64,000 bases of DNA from assembly GCA_947172415.1 (NCBI GenBank), contig OX359190.1, positions 9,982,001-10,046,000 on the forward strand, written 5' to 3'. How positions within the stretch are numbered: position 1 is the stretch's first letter; the number at the start of each line of letters is the position of its first letter. This document shows positions 33,401-48,400 of the stretch, piece by piece. The translations under genes were made by a program, and so were the position numbers. This stretch comes from Chondrosia reniformis (taxonomy: Eukaryota > Porifera > Demospongiae > Chondrillida > Chondrillidae). The notes under the pieces were generated by a model. It made no database searches, was not told the origin of the DNA, and worked only from the letters and a program-made list of their open reading frames with translations.

Positions 33401-36400
33401 TTGCTTCATCTTAGCATTACTGACAATCAGCTGATTCTTTGCCTCTTCTAAGTCCGGTCTCTCCTCTGCCACAACTATTCCCAACAACTGGTCCTCCAAT
33501 CCACTACAGTGAGTGATTTCAATTAGGTTGGCTTTAACTAGTATATTAATTCTGTATACTTCAGTAAAATCTAGTATACTACTGACCTTGGTGATAGTGT
33601 AAAGTTGACTAGTGACACTTTGGTGCTGACTTCAGGAGTGTAGTGAGGATTGGGAAGCTTTGTAGTGATGTAGAACTTGAAGTCATCGTGATAGGGGATA
33701 ACACTGTCTCCAAGTTTTATCACTGTACTGCCTGCCTGCTTAAAGGTCTGCAAAAGAAATAAGCAAAATATTCTGTAAGTACTTAGGGGAATCAAATGAC
33801 AGCCATTTAAATCTATTACGGGTATGTTGAAGGTTTAAGGGTGAATAAAAATAATAAATAAAATTTACAACTAGTCTGATCACATGACAGTCACATGATC
33901 TTTAGTAAAGTTATACCTGTTTCAAAAGGATTGGTTCCAAAGCTGGATCCAATTCTTCACTGACATTCTCCAGTAAGCAAGGTTTACCAAACCTCACGGC
34001 ATTCTCTAGACTCCTCAGAAAGTCCTTATCTGTCAATTTCATCACATCCAAACCTTTATCTTTCTCCTGAATAGTCAGGAGAGAGAGGGGAAAGAGGAGA
34101 GAGTGGAGATAGGAGAGAGTGAAAAAGAGAAATGACTCAAAACATCAACACACATTCACGAGATACAATCCACAGAAAAGCTACTTAGATACAAGTAATG
34201 AGAGACGTGGCCAACCCACTATATACCAGCCTATGACTTAGAAGCTGCTGTTAGCAGTCACTGATATCTGAGATGCACAAAATGTAACATTAGCAGAGAG
34301 CTGACCATGCTTTTGATCCACTTGTTGGCTTGACCCTGGGGGTCTATGAAGAGAGGCCATCTTCTTGAGTAGTGAACCACAACTCCATTCTCCACTGATA
34401 AGGTGTCCTTTGGAAGGCCACAAATCTGCCAGGATCTTATCTTCACAGGATCACCCATTGTGGACACCAGAGTAGCACTCTCTGTATGAGGCACCTAGTA
34501 AATTAGGGTATGCAGAGTTTTACTAAGTTTTACTACTAGGTGAAGTGAATATACTACTAGGAAATACAAACCGTATATTGTACTAGAATATGCACCAAAG
34601 ACGTACAATATTTTGGCAATACAACAGACCTTTATATCTGACATGTTTCTTTGCCAAGAGGAGACCAAATCACTTCTGTATTCACCCTACCATACAGGGG
34701 AGGGGCAGAGGAGGGTAGAGGGGCACTGGTAGTATACAAGAATATCCAGAGATATCCAAACTTACAGTGAACGTTCCCAGGTATGCCACCGCTCCAGCAG
34801 CAATCATTATGTCACCAACAACATTGAACAACATGGCATCAAAGGTCTTCACTGCTTCTCCCCACCTAATCTTCTCATCTGCCAGGCCTCCGATCAACTG
34901 CATCGATACAAAGTATATATTCAGAGGTCATTTCTCCATACAAATTAAAAATAGGAACAGTCTCTACTAGGCTGCATTTTGGATACTAGGCTTGCAAGTT
35001 TAGTAATCCTATTGACTATAATAGAATAAGGATTTCTATATTACCTATATTGACTAGTAAATCCTTGTATACTGACTAGTAAATCATTGTATACTGACCT
35101 TCTCAGCCCTCTCCAGTCTTGCTGAACAGAGTTCACACTTGTCAGCCAGGTCCTGTTTCTTAGCAACACACTCCTCATATCGGGCCTGCAGTGCTGCGAT
35201 ACCCTCCTCAACTTCCTTCAGACGAGTCTTTGCTGCATTGAGTGCTTTCATAGTCTTCTCCAAAGATATCTTTGCCTCAGCTAAAGCCGCCTAACAAGCA
35301 GACACATACACATACATATTACACTCTACAGCAGACACAAATCATCTCAACACCATATTCTGTATATACATGTGAGGCTAAGAGAAAACATGTGAACAGA
35401 ATAGACTAAAACACAAGAGTTTTGTATGCAATCATGGCATGATGGTTTGATGGGAGGATGGTTTGATGGGAGAATGGCTTGATGGGAGGATGGTTTGATG
35501 GGAGAATGGCTTGATGGGAGATGGTTTGATGGGAGATGGTTTGATGGGAGATGGTTTGATGGGAGAATGTGGGTTGGAGTGTGGACATGTAGACTTACTC
35601 GTTTCGGAGCAACTGCTTTGGACACAAAATGATATTTGTGCATAGCTCGAACCCACTGACATATTGACTTGCAAGCTTTAGACACCTTGATGGATGAGAA
35701 GTTGGGTTGAGAGATAGAGAGAGAAGAAACATGCAATAGATGAAAGAGCAAGTGCATGGAATCAGATAATACAGACATACGTACACTACATACGTACATG
35801 TGTCTGCAAGTACATACAAAACTCTGGAGGATGTACTGTGGCAAACCTTTTGAATGGCATCGGGTGTAAACTCTTCATTGTCAATGTAAGGTTGGATCTT
35901 TTGGATCACAGCATCTGGAATGTTGTCCTTGTCGTAGTCAAACAAGCTCTGGAGGAACTTGGCCGGCTCCTGCAGCATGTTCTTGCCAACATCCCAGTAG
36001 TCGTCCACCTTTGTGCCGACCTTCTCTCCAGCCACCTTCTTGGGCTTGATCTCCTTCATGATGCAGACTGCCTCAATGACCAGCTTCACTCCTTGAGGAG
36101 GCCTTTGGAGAGCCCTCACTTCAACAACATCATTCTTGTTCAGCGACTTCAGACTTGCTACAGCAGCATCCTAAACAAGGAGGTGGGGCAGAGGTGTGAC
36201 GAGGGTGGGGCAGAGGTGAGATGAGGGTGGGGCAGAGGTGAGATGAGGGTGGGGCAGAGGTGAGATGAGGGTGGGGCAGAGATGTGATGAGGGTGGGGCA
36301 GAGATGGTGGGTGGGGCAGAAGGGATATGTTGGTTGCTGTCAAGGGTGCGGTGCTTGATCTTACGAGTGCAGGGAGGGCCTCATCGAGGTCCTTTTGAGC

Positions 36401-39400
36401 TGAGTCAGCAATCTCTTGTGTCTCCTCTGCCTTTTTGGTAGCTTCGTTCTCTTCTTTCTGCACTTCAGCTTTGGTCTCGTTAGCAACTACAGAGTCCTTC
36501 TGGATCTGCTCCATTGTCTGTTCAGTCTCTATCTACAGTATACAAGAATATCCAAAGTTATCCAAAGAGGCCAGTAAGAATGTGTATTTTTATATCTACT
36601 TGAGCCTGCTCCAACTCTGGTTGCATCTTCTCCAGTTCCGCCTGTAGCTTTGCCACTTCCTCTCCGGTGGAGAGCAGCTTGTCTAAGCCAGTCTTTGTCC
36701 TCTTGCGAGCAGTACTGATCTCATCGGTCTTCAGTTTGAGCAGTTTGGAGAAGAGTCCCAATAACTCCAAGTAACTAGACAAGTGAGAGAGAAAGTGGAG
36801 AAATGAAACTATCAATTTGTGCAGTAGCATGTCTCAACTGATTTATCACTATTCATCACTCCACCTCAGAATTATCCTTCTCTCTCACTCTCTTACCCTT
36901 CCTCAACACCCCTCTCCCCTCCCCCCTCCACATCCCTCCTCCTCCCCTCCTCCACTCTCTCCCCTCTCCCCTCGATAATTAAAGAGATAAGGATTCATAC
37001 CTGGTAGGTGTGACGTAGTTGTGTCTGGAGAGTTCTGCTTTGTACTGGAGTGACTTGGCAGCAACAGACTGATGGATCTTCACTCCCATCTCCACCAGCC
37101 CATCCAGCTGGTTGTCATCCAACTCGGGCAGTTCCTTGAAGAACGTCATGGCAACGGACCTCAGAGCATCATCAGGCCACTCTGAGAACCAATCAATGGT
37201 ACAGCAAGTGACCAAACTGGGAAACTGCCTCAAACGAGACCGAAATACCTCACCAATAGGACTGGAGGGGAGCAGAGATGGAATATGAATATATACGTAC
37301 AATATACACTTAGCCAAATACGTATGTACCAGTAGACCATACTAACAAAATGTATGTGACATGTACCTCATACAGATGACCATGTGACATGTACCTCATA
37401 CAGATGACCATGTGACATGTACTTCATACAGATGACCATGTGGACATGTACCTCATACAGATGACCATGTGGATATTGGATCGAACTCTCTTGGTATATG
37501 CTGAGAAGAGATTGGCTTTGGTTGGCTGAAGGCCGGCGTCTAATACAAGAGGCTTAATGTTGTGATAGATTCTGTCCAGTTCCTCAAACTCATAAATGTT
37601 AGGCACATCTCCACTGTTTAGTACATTGTTAATGTCTTCAAGAAAACTCTCACTTTTAATCTACACACAACAGATCATGGTAGATACAACAGTTGGAGAA
37701 GTGTGAATGGATGGTGTTACTCACTTGAGTGTCGCTGAAGAGGAACACCATTTGCTTGTTGTCCAAACCTGCCTTCAGAAGGACATTCTTCACATCGTCT
37801 CTCCACTCTTGAATGCCATAGTTCTTTGACAACTCAATCTGGAAGCAGTCGTAGTCTGCCCTGAAAGGGAAAGTGACCACACAACACTTACCACATGCGC
37901 ACATGTGACCACATATGAGGTGGTCCTCAGTTATCCATTTCCAAATCTCCATAGGATTCCCCTAATTACTGAGTCTATAGGATTCCCCTAATTACTGAGT
38001 CTATAGGATTCCCCTAATTACTGAGTCTATAGGATTCCCCTAATTACTGAGTCTAGGGACACAGTCCATTCTCAGTATTTTTCTCATAATGATAGGAAAA
38101 TGTAAACTTTTAGGCACCTGTCAGTACTTACATGTGCGATGCCAATCTGGTCAAGCTCTGTCTCCCACTGCCTCCTACTCCCAAAAGGAGAGCATTGCCA
38201 AGAGGCTGTCTGATGATGCGCGATATTCTTGTGACATGCTTCAGAGCATCCATGAACAGCACCAGCTTCATCTGAGCAGTATTCACCTACACACAAGCAT
38301 ACGTACACACATACTGTATATACTGTAGTAGGGCGGCCATGTTTTTCACCATCCCTACTTGGAGAGTACTCAGAGTAGAAGGACAGCACCCTACCTGGTT
38401 GTAATCCTCCAGAAACTCTTCCACTATTCTTGTCATCTTAGCATGATCCACGATCTCTTCATACAGTTTAACATCAGTGTTGGGGTTGAGGAAGTCGCCA
38501 TACAGCACTGGAGACTACAGACCACATACAGACCATATACAGACCACATACAGACCATATATGTCAGAGACTCATAACATTCATTATTACATACATGTAC
38601 ATATGTATAACTTTTTGTATGTTTCCCTAGTTTTATAATACATGTAAATGTTAAGCATATTAGAAAATTGAAATTCTTTAAGCATCAGTAACACCACTTG
38701 GATACAGAAATTGAACATACCCCTGGCCTTACCATTTCATATCAATTATGTGTATATAGGAATAAGAAGTTTTAGATTAGTCATGTCCACAGTACATTCT
38801 GTATATCAGTGACGTATCTCACTTGATTAATGACTTCTGCTTTCTGAACTCCAAATGTGTCAATTTTGGAAATGACCATCTCCTGAAACCAGTTCCTGTC
38901 CTCGTCATTGACCAGACGGTCCTCAAACACTCTACAGCACTCGTGGTACCACAGCCTCAACAGAACTGGCAGCCCCTTGACCTGGTTCAAATTACCCATC
39001 AACATACCTAGTACAAACAACATAATATAGTATAGTACAAGTATATCACAAAGGTGGTTATGGAAATACTGTAATAAATTTCATTCTGGCACTTGGGCAG
39101 TAAAATTTTATTACTGACACTCTAGTAATATACTGAATATACGTATACTGAAAAATTAACTCAAAAATTCAAGAAATGTGCAGTGTTATAATACAGTAGA
39201 GTTGGGTATACCTTGAAACACCTTGGAGAGATCTCTCAGGTTGAATGTGTAGTGAGACTTGGCCGGAGTGGGCAGCAGTTCAGTGGTGATGGTGTTGTAC
39301 ACTGATATGGTGGCCTCCACCATCTGATTGGTCAACTGAGCTGTATCTTCAAAGGAACCCTAAACCAGAGAAGAGGCAATCAAACACACATTGCATGAAA

Positions 39401-42400
39401 AATCTAAGATACCATTTTCCTACATGCTATATGCCTATTCTGTAAAAAGAGCCTATAGGGGAACTAAACCTAAAGAGAGCTTTAGATGAAGATACAGTAG
39501 TCTTTTCTTCCTTCTTTTCCCTTCTTTCATCTTCTTCTCCACTGGGTCAGACAGCCGTTTCTGGGAATTCCACCCTTCATCAGTGATCCTGGGAGTCTTT
39601 GTCTTTTTCTTTATCTTGATCTTCTGTGAATCCTTGGCATGTACTAACTGGGAGGACACTAAGAACTAAATTATAAAATTTCTATAAATCTTATTCCCTC
39701 GTTAGGTGTATATACGTACGTACCTGGCCAAGCCAAGCCTTCAAAATTGAGGAGAATATTCTGTATTTTGAGGTGTCTTCCAATTCTGTGAAGGAGAGGT
39801 AGTTGAAGTGGCGACACAGTCTGGGTGTGGTCAAGCTCCGCCCACCACCAGGGGGACCCATTGCACAAATAAAGTTGATGTCGACAAGTTTTCGGAATTG
39901 ACCTAGAAATGTGGAGATATTCTTGTTAATTAACTTCCTGATGGCCCCACAAACCTCACAACACGATGGAGTGGGGACTGACCGATAGCCTTCCTGTCGT
40001 ACCATCCCTTGTGGTCCATCCACTGTCTGACCAGCTCAATGGGAGGTTGGGCCCCGTACACCTCTACAGCCGGCATGTTGAGGTCGTCTATGAAGAATAT
40101 GTACTCCTTCCCCAGTGGAGGTCCAAACACTCCTTTACGTCTGTGGATCAGAGACCAGTGAACTGACAGCATACACACAGTTCCAGCATATGTACATACA
40201 TATATAAAGTTACCCAAGAAGCTAATAATTAATTTTGACACTAGACAATAATCAATCTCAATGGATATTAAAATCAGGCTTCCATCTAGGAGGGGTGGGA
40301 AGACATTTACGCCCTCAAAAAAGGAAAATTGCCAATTTTTGAATGTTTTGATGTTGTTCATAGGCTTGGCGCAGTTAGAGGAAATCCCTATCATCTACAA
40401 GGACAGACCTCTTGTCCAACTTGGCGTCAATGATGTCCTGGGTCTGATTGGCACTTGTTCTGGCAGAGAAGCACAGAAAGTCTGACATGTACTTGTCAGA
40501 CATTCCTCTGATGAGCTTGTTGGCGATGGTCAGTGTCTTACCAGTACCAGTTGGACCCACACAGAGCACCTAATGATAGTATACAAGCTCAACAGACAGT
40601 ATACAAGAATATACTGGAGATTACTGAGCTATGCAGCATGCTGACCTGTTTGGATGTCTCCAGTAACAGTCCAATGAGATAGGATCCTCTGACAGTGTCC
40701 AGAGTAGGTACAATGATGTCAGAGAACCGTGTGGAAGGGTCTACCACAAAATCTTCCATCTTATCCATCCATCCTACCCAGCCAATCTACAGGATACACA
40801 GGAAAGACGTGGGAGCTACTGCAATACCATCACACAATACAAGTCATCTCTACAATGAAGCTGACCTTTGTCTTTGCTTTTCCCTTCTCTTCTTCTTCTT
40901 CGCCTTCAGATTTCTTGTCAGAGAAAAGACCTCCATCTTCAACTCTACACACATTATTGTTATATTCAGTATAAACATGTAAACAGGATCCACAAGACAC
41001 CCCCAAGATACATGATGAGAACATGCTCTAATGACACGCCTCCAGACACCTCCTCCTTCTTACCAACATGCTACCTACCTGTAGTCATAGACAAGCCCCT
41101 CCTCTGGAATAGGTAGTGCCACGCCCACTTCCTTTATGAGTGACCTAATGTGAGTACTGAACTTTGTCCTCCCCTTCCCGTCACAGGTGGCCCCAATGGA
41201 CCAGATGACAGCAAACAGGAACCACAGCTCCAGGAGCTGGTTCAGAGCCTAACAGACCCAGGGAGAAGGAGAGGGAAAAGAAGAAGAACTTCCTCTCTAT
41301 CCAAAACTCAATAGCTAAGTTCCACATGTCATACTGCATGTCTATTCTAATAAGTTGTACATACCAATGTAGGGTGCTTCAGATAATTCATGTACATAAT
41401 AGTAGCATCATAATGTATACATGACTGAGGTGCTGGTGTACACATTAGGCGGTGCTGGTGTACCTGTATTCTTTCCTTTGGTATTGGTTGACCCTCTTTT
41501 GGTATAAAATGTTTGAAATAACATTCCAAAATTCTAAATAGTGAAAATGTCAAGTTTCCATTAACAGTTGGAGCAAATTCTTTGCAGTTTTTCCGAACAA
41601 ATTCAATGCTCGGCTCCAAAAAGGACTCAAACAGAGATTCAAGTTTCTTTGTGTGTGGCTGGACAGCTTCTGGGATTGTCTTTAACCAGCACCTAACAGG
41701 TCAGGAGATGGAGAAGGTGATTCCCCTAGTTCACCTATCCTATATTGCTGTACACTTACCTGACAAAGGGCTTCAGCTCCAGAATGCTGGGCTCTAAATA
41801 GACCATACCACAGCGACTTACAGTGGCAGGACTAGCTACTGCCAAATCCTGCACTTCAAACATCATTGTCATTGCCTTTAGGATACAAAGTGAAGGACTT
41901 CATTACTCTACAAAAACAGCTTCCTTTCTATCTAAAGCTAATCTTGTCTCTCCCCCTGGCCTATTCCTACCCTAAATCTCCTACATTCCTGTCTCCAAGC
42001 ATCCTCAATCTCTCCCCTCCCCTGCCCCCAGCCCTCAATCTCTCCCCCTCCCCTGCCCCCTGCCCCCAGTCCCTCCCCCTGCCCACCTCTTTATACAATC
42101 ATACACCAGTAGTGTGATGCGACTCACTTCTGTCAGTTTGATGATCTCTCCGCTGGTGAGACACAACTTCTTGTTGTCATCCAACACTGTGTTCATATTC
42201 TCAATCCAAATAGCATCAACTGGTCCATCAAACACAAACCACCTCTTATCTGCATTGTCAGCCTGAGTGCCCACTCGCACCAAAGAGGAGAGGATACCAT
42301 CCGTCCTACACAGAGGGTACGCACACATGCATCAGTCATAGGTCTGATTGGGAGTGGAACAGCCGTTCCTTTCTCAAAGAAAACATCCTTCCTTTCCTCC

Positions 42401-45400
42401 CTCAGTTCACAGATTTGTATAGTAATGCCTGTCTTCCGATTCCCTCACTCCTCCCTCTCTCTTCCCTATCTCTCTCTCTCTCTTCTCTATCTCCCTCTTT
42501 CCTCCCTATCTCCCTCTCTCTTCCCTATCTCCCTCTCTCTTCCCTATCTCCCTCTCTCTTCCCTATCTCCCTCTCTCTTCCCTATCTCCCTCTCTCTTCC
42601 TATCTCCTTCTCTCTTCCCTATCTCCCTCTCTCTTCCCTATCTCCCTCACTCTTCCCTATCTCCCTCTCTCTTCCCTATCTCCCTCACTCTCCCTCCCTC
42701 CACACTCACCATTCATGGGTCATGAGGTCAAACTCTCCGTACAGTTGACCCATAGTGATGGATTTGGGGTTGAGTACATAAGTGTGGACTGGTTCAAACA
42801 AAGCTCCCCCGGGAGTGGTCTTGCCCTTCAGGTGGGTCAGGGCAGCCTTTAATACCTCATAGCACTACATATAAGGATAGTATACTATACTGAAGAATCA
42901 GGATAACTTTGGATTTTCTTGTATACTAGTATACCTTGGTCTTGGCAGACATTGTAGGCCCAACCAACATGAGACCATGTCGGACCACAGTAGTCTCGTA
43001 CAGTTGGATGCACTTCTTCACAAAACCGGGAGTGTCTTCTAAGCCAAACTCTTTGGTGCGCTCTCTAATGGATACCTCAAGGTCTCCGTAATCCACTGGT
43101 ACCTCCCTGTAGTTAGGAGGGAGACAGTTAACAGTACCGTGTGACAGCTATTCCAACATCAAATACAGTAGGAGGTATACAATGTATCAGAATGCATCAC
43201 GACCAGAGAGTGTTCAGATAACTGCTTCCTACCATACACACTAAATATACGTACGTAGGTATTCCTTTACAGCACGGCAATCAGTGAGGTAGGTGGTTGG
43301 CATGGCAACCCATCCGAGTGTGTAACTCACTGTATCTTTGGGAAGAGATCAGACACTATTCCACTGAAGAGCTTGAGGTCATCCTGAAGGAACTTTGGCA
43401 CATTGACATCCCTGACTGCCCTCAGCACAATCAGCTCCTCACTCATGTCCGGGTTCTCCCTCTTCAAGTTACCAGCGGCTGAGATGACAGTCTTGACTGC
43501 TCTCATTCCTACAACATCCACAGTATACTACCTTCTCAAAAGGTTTACAAGAATATACAAGAGTATACAAGAATATACAAAAATATAGTGTATAAATATT
43601 TATTGCTAATGTACCCAGGATAGGATATATAATAATGTATGAAAAATCTAATACACCATTTTCCTACATGCTATGCCTATTCTGTAAAAGAGCCTATAGG
43701 GGAACTATGTACATTTAGATCCAGGCTTGAGGATTAATTACATGCACATATGTATGTAGGTATGAATGTAGTACAATGACCTACGAACCAAAGTCGTAAT
43801 GGTCTTGTGAGCTGAGTTGCTCTGAGGATAACTTGAAGGTGGTAGTGATCTTCTTGGCCAACACTTTAGCACTGGAGAAACCAAACGAGTACAAACTGAT
43901 TTCAGCAATCATTGCATAATCCGGTACCATCATTGCGACAGGTCGGAAGAGAGCCTTCAAGGGACAGGAAACAGAAGTAGTAAGTAATACAGTTTTAATA
44001 CTGTATACATATCATAATTATTAATTGTATAGGACCATACAAATAGGAACACATAATACGTACATACAATTGACAAGTAAATTATGGATACGTACGTAGC
44101 AACATATGGAGTGCTTACATGTGCAAATAAGTATACACCAAATATGGTACCAAGAGAGTAGTGCATTATTTAGTCAGTTACCTTTAGGTTGTCCGGCAGT
44201 TCTGTTCTCCCTGCATATCCCGGGTTCATAGTGACAAACACTGCACAGGATCTCTTCAATGACAGATCCACTCCTTCAAACATAAACCTGTCCAGCTATG
44301 TACATACATATGTATATAAATAAATCATACACTCCACTCATTACAGATGACATTGTGATTGGTACATAATAGGGTCTTCTTACGCAAGCTTGCTGTGCCT
44401 GCTGTATTGTTGTGATCTGCTGGGCCACTACAGAGAGTACTTCAATATCTATCCGGTTGAACTCATCAAAGCAGGCCCAGGCACCAGAGCTGGCCAGCCC
44501 CTTGAAGAACTTGCCCATTGCCATGAAATCCAGCTGATCAGAGCAGTTGAACACTACACACTGGATAGCCATTGCCTTGGCAAGATCCTAACAGTGAATC
44601 AATGGATCATGGTAATGGTTGTGGTTATCTTATCTGCTAGCTGTGGGTGAGGTGTACCTTGGTGGTCTCAGTCTTGCCAGTCCCGGCTGGTCCAGCGGGA
44701 GCTCCTCCGAACTTTAAGTGCAGGGCTCCGGTCAGAGTGAGGTAGCACCTGTCTGTCAGTGGAGTGATCACCAACCTACCCGTGTTGCCTAGATACTCGT
44801 AGCCATACACAAACTCTGCATTCACTGCCCTTATAAGGAGGTCCTCATGCCAGTAGTACCTACATATATACAGTATATCACTTGTGTGGAGATCTCTTAC
44901 AAATCAGTTCGAGTTTAAAATGGTAACTCTTAAATTTAATAATTAAATTTTTGAGGTTCATGCTATGTATACGTACCTGAGTTGGCTGATCCATTCAAAG
45001 TCATTGATGTCCTTGACTCCCTCTTCCACCATCTTGAAGACCACATCTCTGGCGTGCACCTCAATGACAATGAGGGCCGACATCATCATCCTCTCAATCC
45101 TCTTTAGCTTCCCTCTCACCAAACTGACCAGGTCGCTCAGCTGCACACAACAGACATGACATTTAACAGATTGAAAGACCCCATCAAACTCTCTTTCCTA
45201 ATATTTTAATAATCTGGTGGCTTCTAAAAGGCTTTTGGTACACAAAGAAACTCGTTTGTCCTGTCCTATTACAGGAACACCTGACAAATGTACTTAAGCT
45301 AGCTCACTAAACATCTAATTATCAACAGGACACAAGACACAATGTTATATTTCAGCAGTGAGGTAGATGTCTGGTCATGTTACCTGATCTACTAGTCTCT

Positions 45401-48400
45401 TGGTAAGTCCCTCCAGGTCACCATGAGCGATGGACTCTGTGACCTCTGTGGTCCAGTTGACCTGACAGCCCGCTATCACTATCTGACCCGGCCAGCTCAG
45501 CACCCAATCAGTACGGGGCACCTGGGGGAGGGGCGGGAGAGGAGAGGGGAGGGGAGGGTGTAATGATGAGGAGAGGGGAGGGTGTAATGATGAGGAGAGG
45601 GGAGGGTGTAATGATAAGGAGAGGGGAGGGGAGGGTGTAATGATGAGGAGAGGGGAGGGTGTAATGATGAGGAGAGGGGAGGGTGTAATGATAAGGAGAG
45701 GGGAGGGTGTAATGATAAGGAGAGGGGAGGGTGTAATGATGAGGAGAGGGGAGGGTGTAATGATGAGGAGAGTGGAGGGTGTAATGATAAGGAGAGGGGA
45801 GGGTGTAATGATGAGGGGAGGGAGGGGAGGTGTAATGATGTATATAGGGAAAGTTATGAAAGAAACTTATACAATAGATACGTAGGGATATGACTACAGA
45901 GCTAATTATATGTATAGATATACAGAACTGTTTACATGTATACAATGTTGGTCGATGGAATACAACAGAACTACCTACACACAAATATCTGCTGTCAAAC
46001 CTGTGGATACTGTTCCAGTGACTGTCCAATGATGCTCTTCAAGCTCCCTCTCATGACCCTCTCCACCTCACACAGCCAGTCCTCCACGTTGCCCTTTGGG
46101 TAGAGCTGCTCACTGAACGGCACCTCCTCACCTTCTCCCGAAAACATCTTTGTGATGCAGAGGTCCTCTTCAAATTGCAGCTATAGAAGTGAAAAGGATG
46201 TATAAAGATCCTGGTACCATAACATAAAAAGGTGTTTTCACATGACCACTTCTATCATACATACGTATAGAGCTTTTCACTAGCAACCCTTAAACCAATC
46301 AAAAAGCAGCATATTACTGTACATGTTGTAATAATGACATGATTAGTGAAGCTGTGGATTGTATATAATGTATGTAGTTCCTATTACATATATATAATAT
46401 AACCCAGCTTACTCTGGATATGTTTTCAAAGCACTTTCTGAGATGTGGTTGCACAGCAGTTGGGTCTTTAGTTTGAGAGAGTATCTCCAATAGCTCATCA
46501 TCGGAGAGGAAGTAGAAACGAGGAAAGGCACTTCTCTTTGTCTCCAAATAGTCACTCAATCCCTTTTGAACCTAAAGAGAGAGAGTGAGAGATAGTGATA
46601 CAGGACAAGACAAGAGAGAAAGTGATACAGGACAAGACGAGAGAGAGATAGTGATACAGGACAAGACGAGAGAGAGAGATAGTGATACAGGACAAGACAA
46701 GAGAGATAGTGATACAGGACAAGACAAGAGAGAGATAGTGATACAGGACAAGACAAGAGAGAGAGAGAGTGATACAGGACAAGACGAGAGAGAAAGTGAT
46801 ACAGGACAAGACGAGAGAGAAAGTGATACAGGACAAGACGAGAGAGAAAGTGATACAGGACAAGACAAGAGAGAGATAGTGATACAGGACAAGACGAGAG
46901 AGATAGTGATACAGGACAAGACGAGAGAGAAAGTGATACAGGACAAGACAAGAGAGAGATAGTGATACAGGACAAGACGAGAGAGATAGTGATACAGGAC
47001 AAGATGAGAGAGATAGTGATACAGGACAAAATAAGAGAGAGAGTGATACAGGACAAAATAAGAGAGAAAGTGATACAGGACAAGACAAGAGAGTTAGTGA
47101 TACAGGACAAGACAAGAGAGAAAGTGATACAGGACAAGACAAGAGAGATAGTGATACAGGACAAGACAAGAGAAAGTGATACAGGACAAGACAAGAGAGA
47201 TAGTGATACAGGACAAGACAAGAGAAAGTGATACAGGACAAGACAAGAGAGATAGTGATACAGGACAAGACAAGAGAGAGATAGTGATACAGGACAAGAC
47301 AAGAGAGAAAGTGATACAGGACAAGACGAGAGAGAAAGTGATACAGGACAAGACAAGAGAGATAGTGATACAGGACAAGACGAGAGAGATAGTGATACAG
47401 GACAAGATGAGAGAGATAGTGATACAGGACAAGACGAGAGAGATAGGTGACAGTCTCTCCAGATGGATCGAGCTGTTCAAATGTAGGTACCTGATCTAGT
47501 AGCTTGTTGCATTCCTTTAGATTGTCCAAGAGCTTCTGATCTGCACAGAGCTGGATTGTCTTTGGATTCTGTTTGGCAGTGTTCATTACTTTACGCCAAA
47601 TCCTCTCCATTGTCTGATACCTACACATACACCATACAGCATGACACACACGAGGATATGTATGCATTTTATTATATACTACAGTACTTTTTGGGCTGGT
47701 TGTCCAGATCGGACATTGCAATCGGTAATCATAAAAGGTTATTACCACATGCATAGTCACATTATTCTAGTGGGAAATATTGCAATATGAAATATTACAA
47801 GTGGTAGTTGCAAGTTACCGATTGCAACATCCGGTCTGGACAACCAACCCAAAAAGTACTGTATATCATTTTATATAATCTCACAGATATAGTGTATAAG
47901 ATTGTTTTTCTTATTACATCATAATAAACTACTGTAACACTATTCTATTTAGGCTGACTTTGTGAGTGTCAGCAACACTCAAGAAAATTTTAGAACATTT
48001 CAGCACGTAGGTCTTCATTGCAGCTATAGTGATAAGGAGGTTACAAAATCAAAAATTATAGTATTGCACAAGCTTTCCTTAGGATAAAAAGTGATTCATT
48101 TTGGCTGTTATAATTACTGAGTGTACGACTTTCTTCCAACTGCTTAACAGTATAGATAAGGTCCTGTTGCGTAAGTCTGTGAATAGACTCATATACAGCA
48201 CTCATTTCCGGTCTACAACTGTAGTCATCTTTGAGACACCAGATGATGAGAGACTCCAGAGGATGGTTGTCAGGTAGCTTCTGGAGATCTCCCTTCCTGC
48301 GAGTCACCTCTGGTACAGTACCAATTCCAACGACATTCACTGAAGGAAAGCACTGTGTAGCTACCTCCAACATGAGTACACCAACTGAGAACACGTCGAC

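Larger units (their letters stand above)
35100..36780 (-). other. DNAH1: DNAH1 exon block: stalk coiled coil and microtubule-binding domain
   Basis: Charged helical exons form the two stalk strands ([28 protein letters not shown]; and at 35.1-35.29 kb [18 protein letters not shown]). Between them is the microtubule-binding domain ([76 protein letters not shown]). Confidence 0.85.
36980..39020 (-). other. DNAH1: DNAH1 exon block: AAA4
   Basis: Walker A is [17 protein letters not shown] (about 38135-38190), preceded by [19 protein letters not shown]. Other conserved stretches are [59 protein letters not shown] and [12 protein letters not shown]. The P-loop lysine is Arg, as I recall for vertebrate DNAH1 too. 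Confidence 0.85.

Noticed and set aside
35405-35844. SHQTI-repeat frames
   Set aside because: They are frames across a minisatellite and intron. The real coding part is the DNAH1 microtubule-binding exon ending near 35590.
46552-47760. Long open frames on both strands (up to about 400 codons) through the GATACAGGACAAGA repeat
   Set aside because: They are produced by the minisatellite; only the flanking DNAH1 exons at 46.41-46.56 and about 47.47-47.62 kb are coding.
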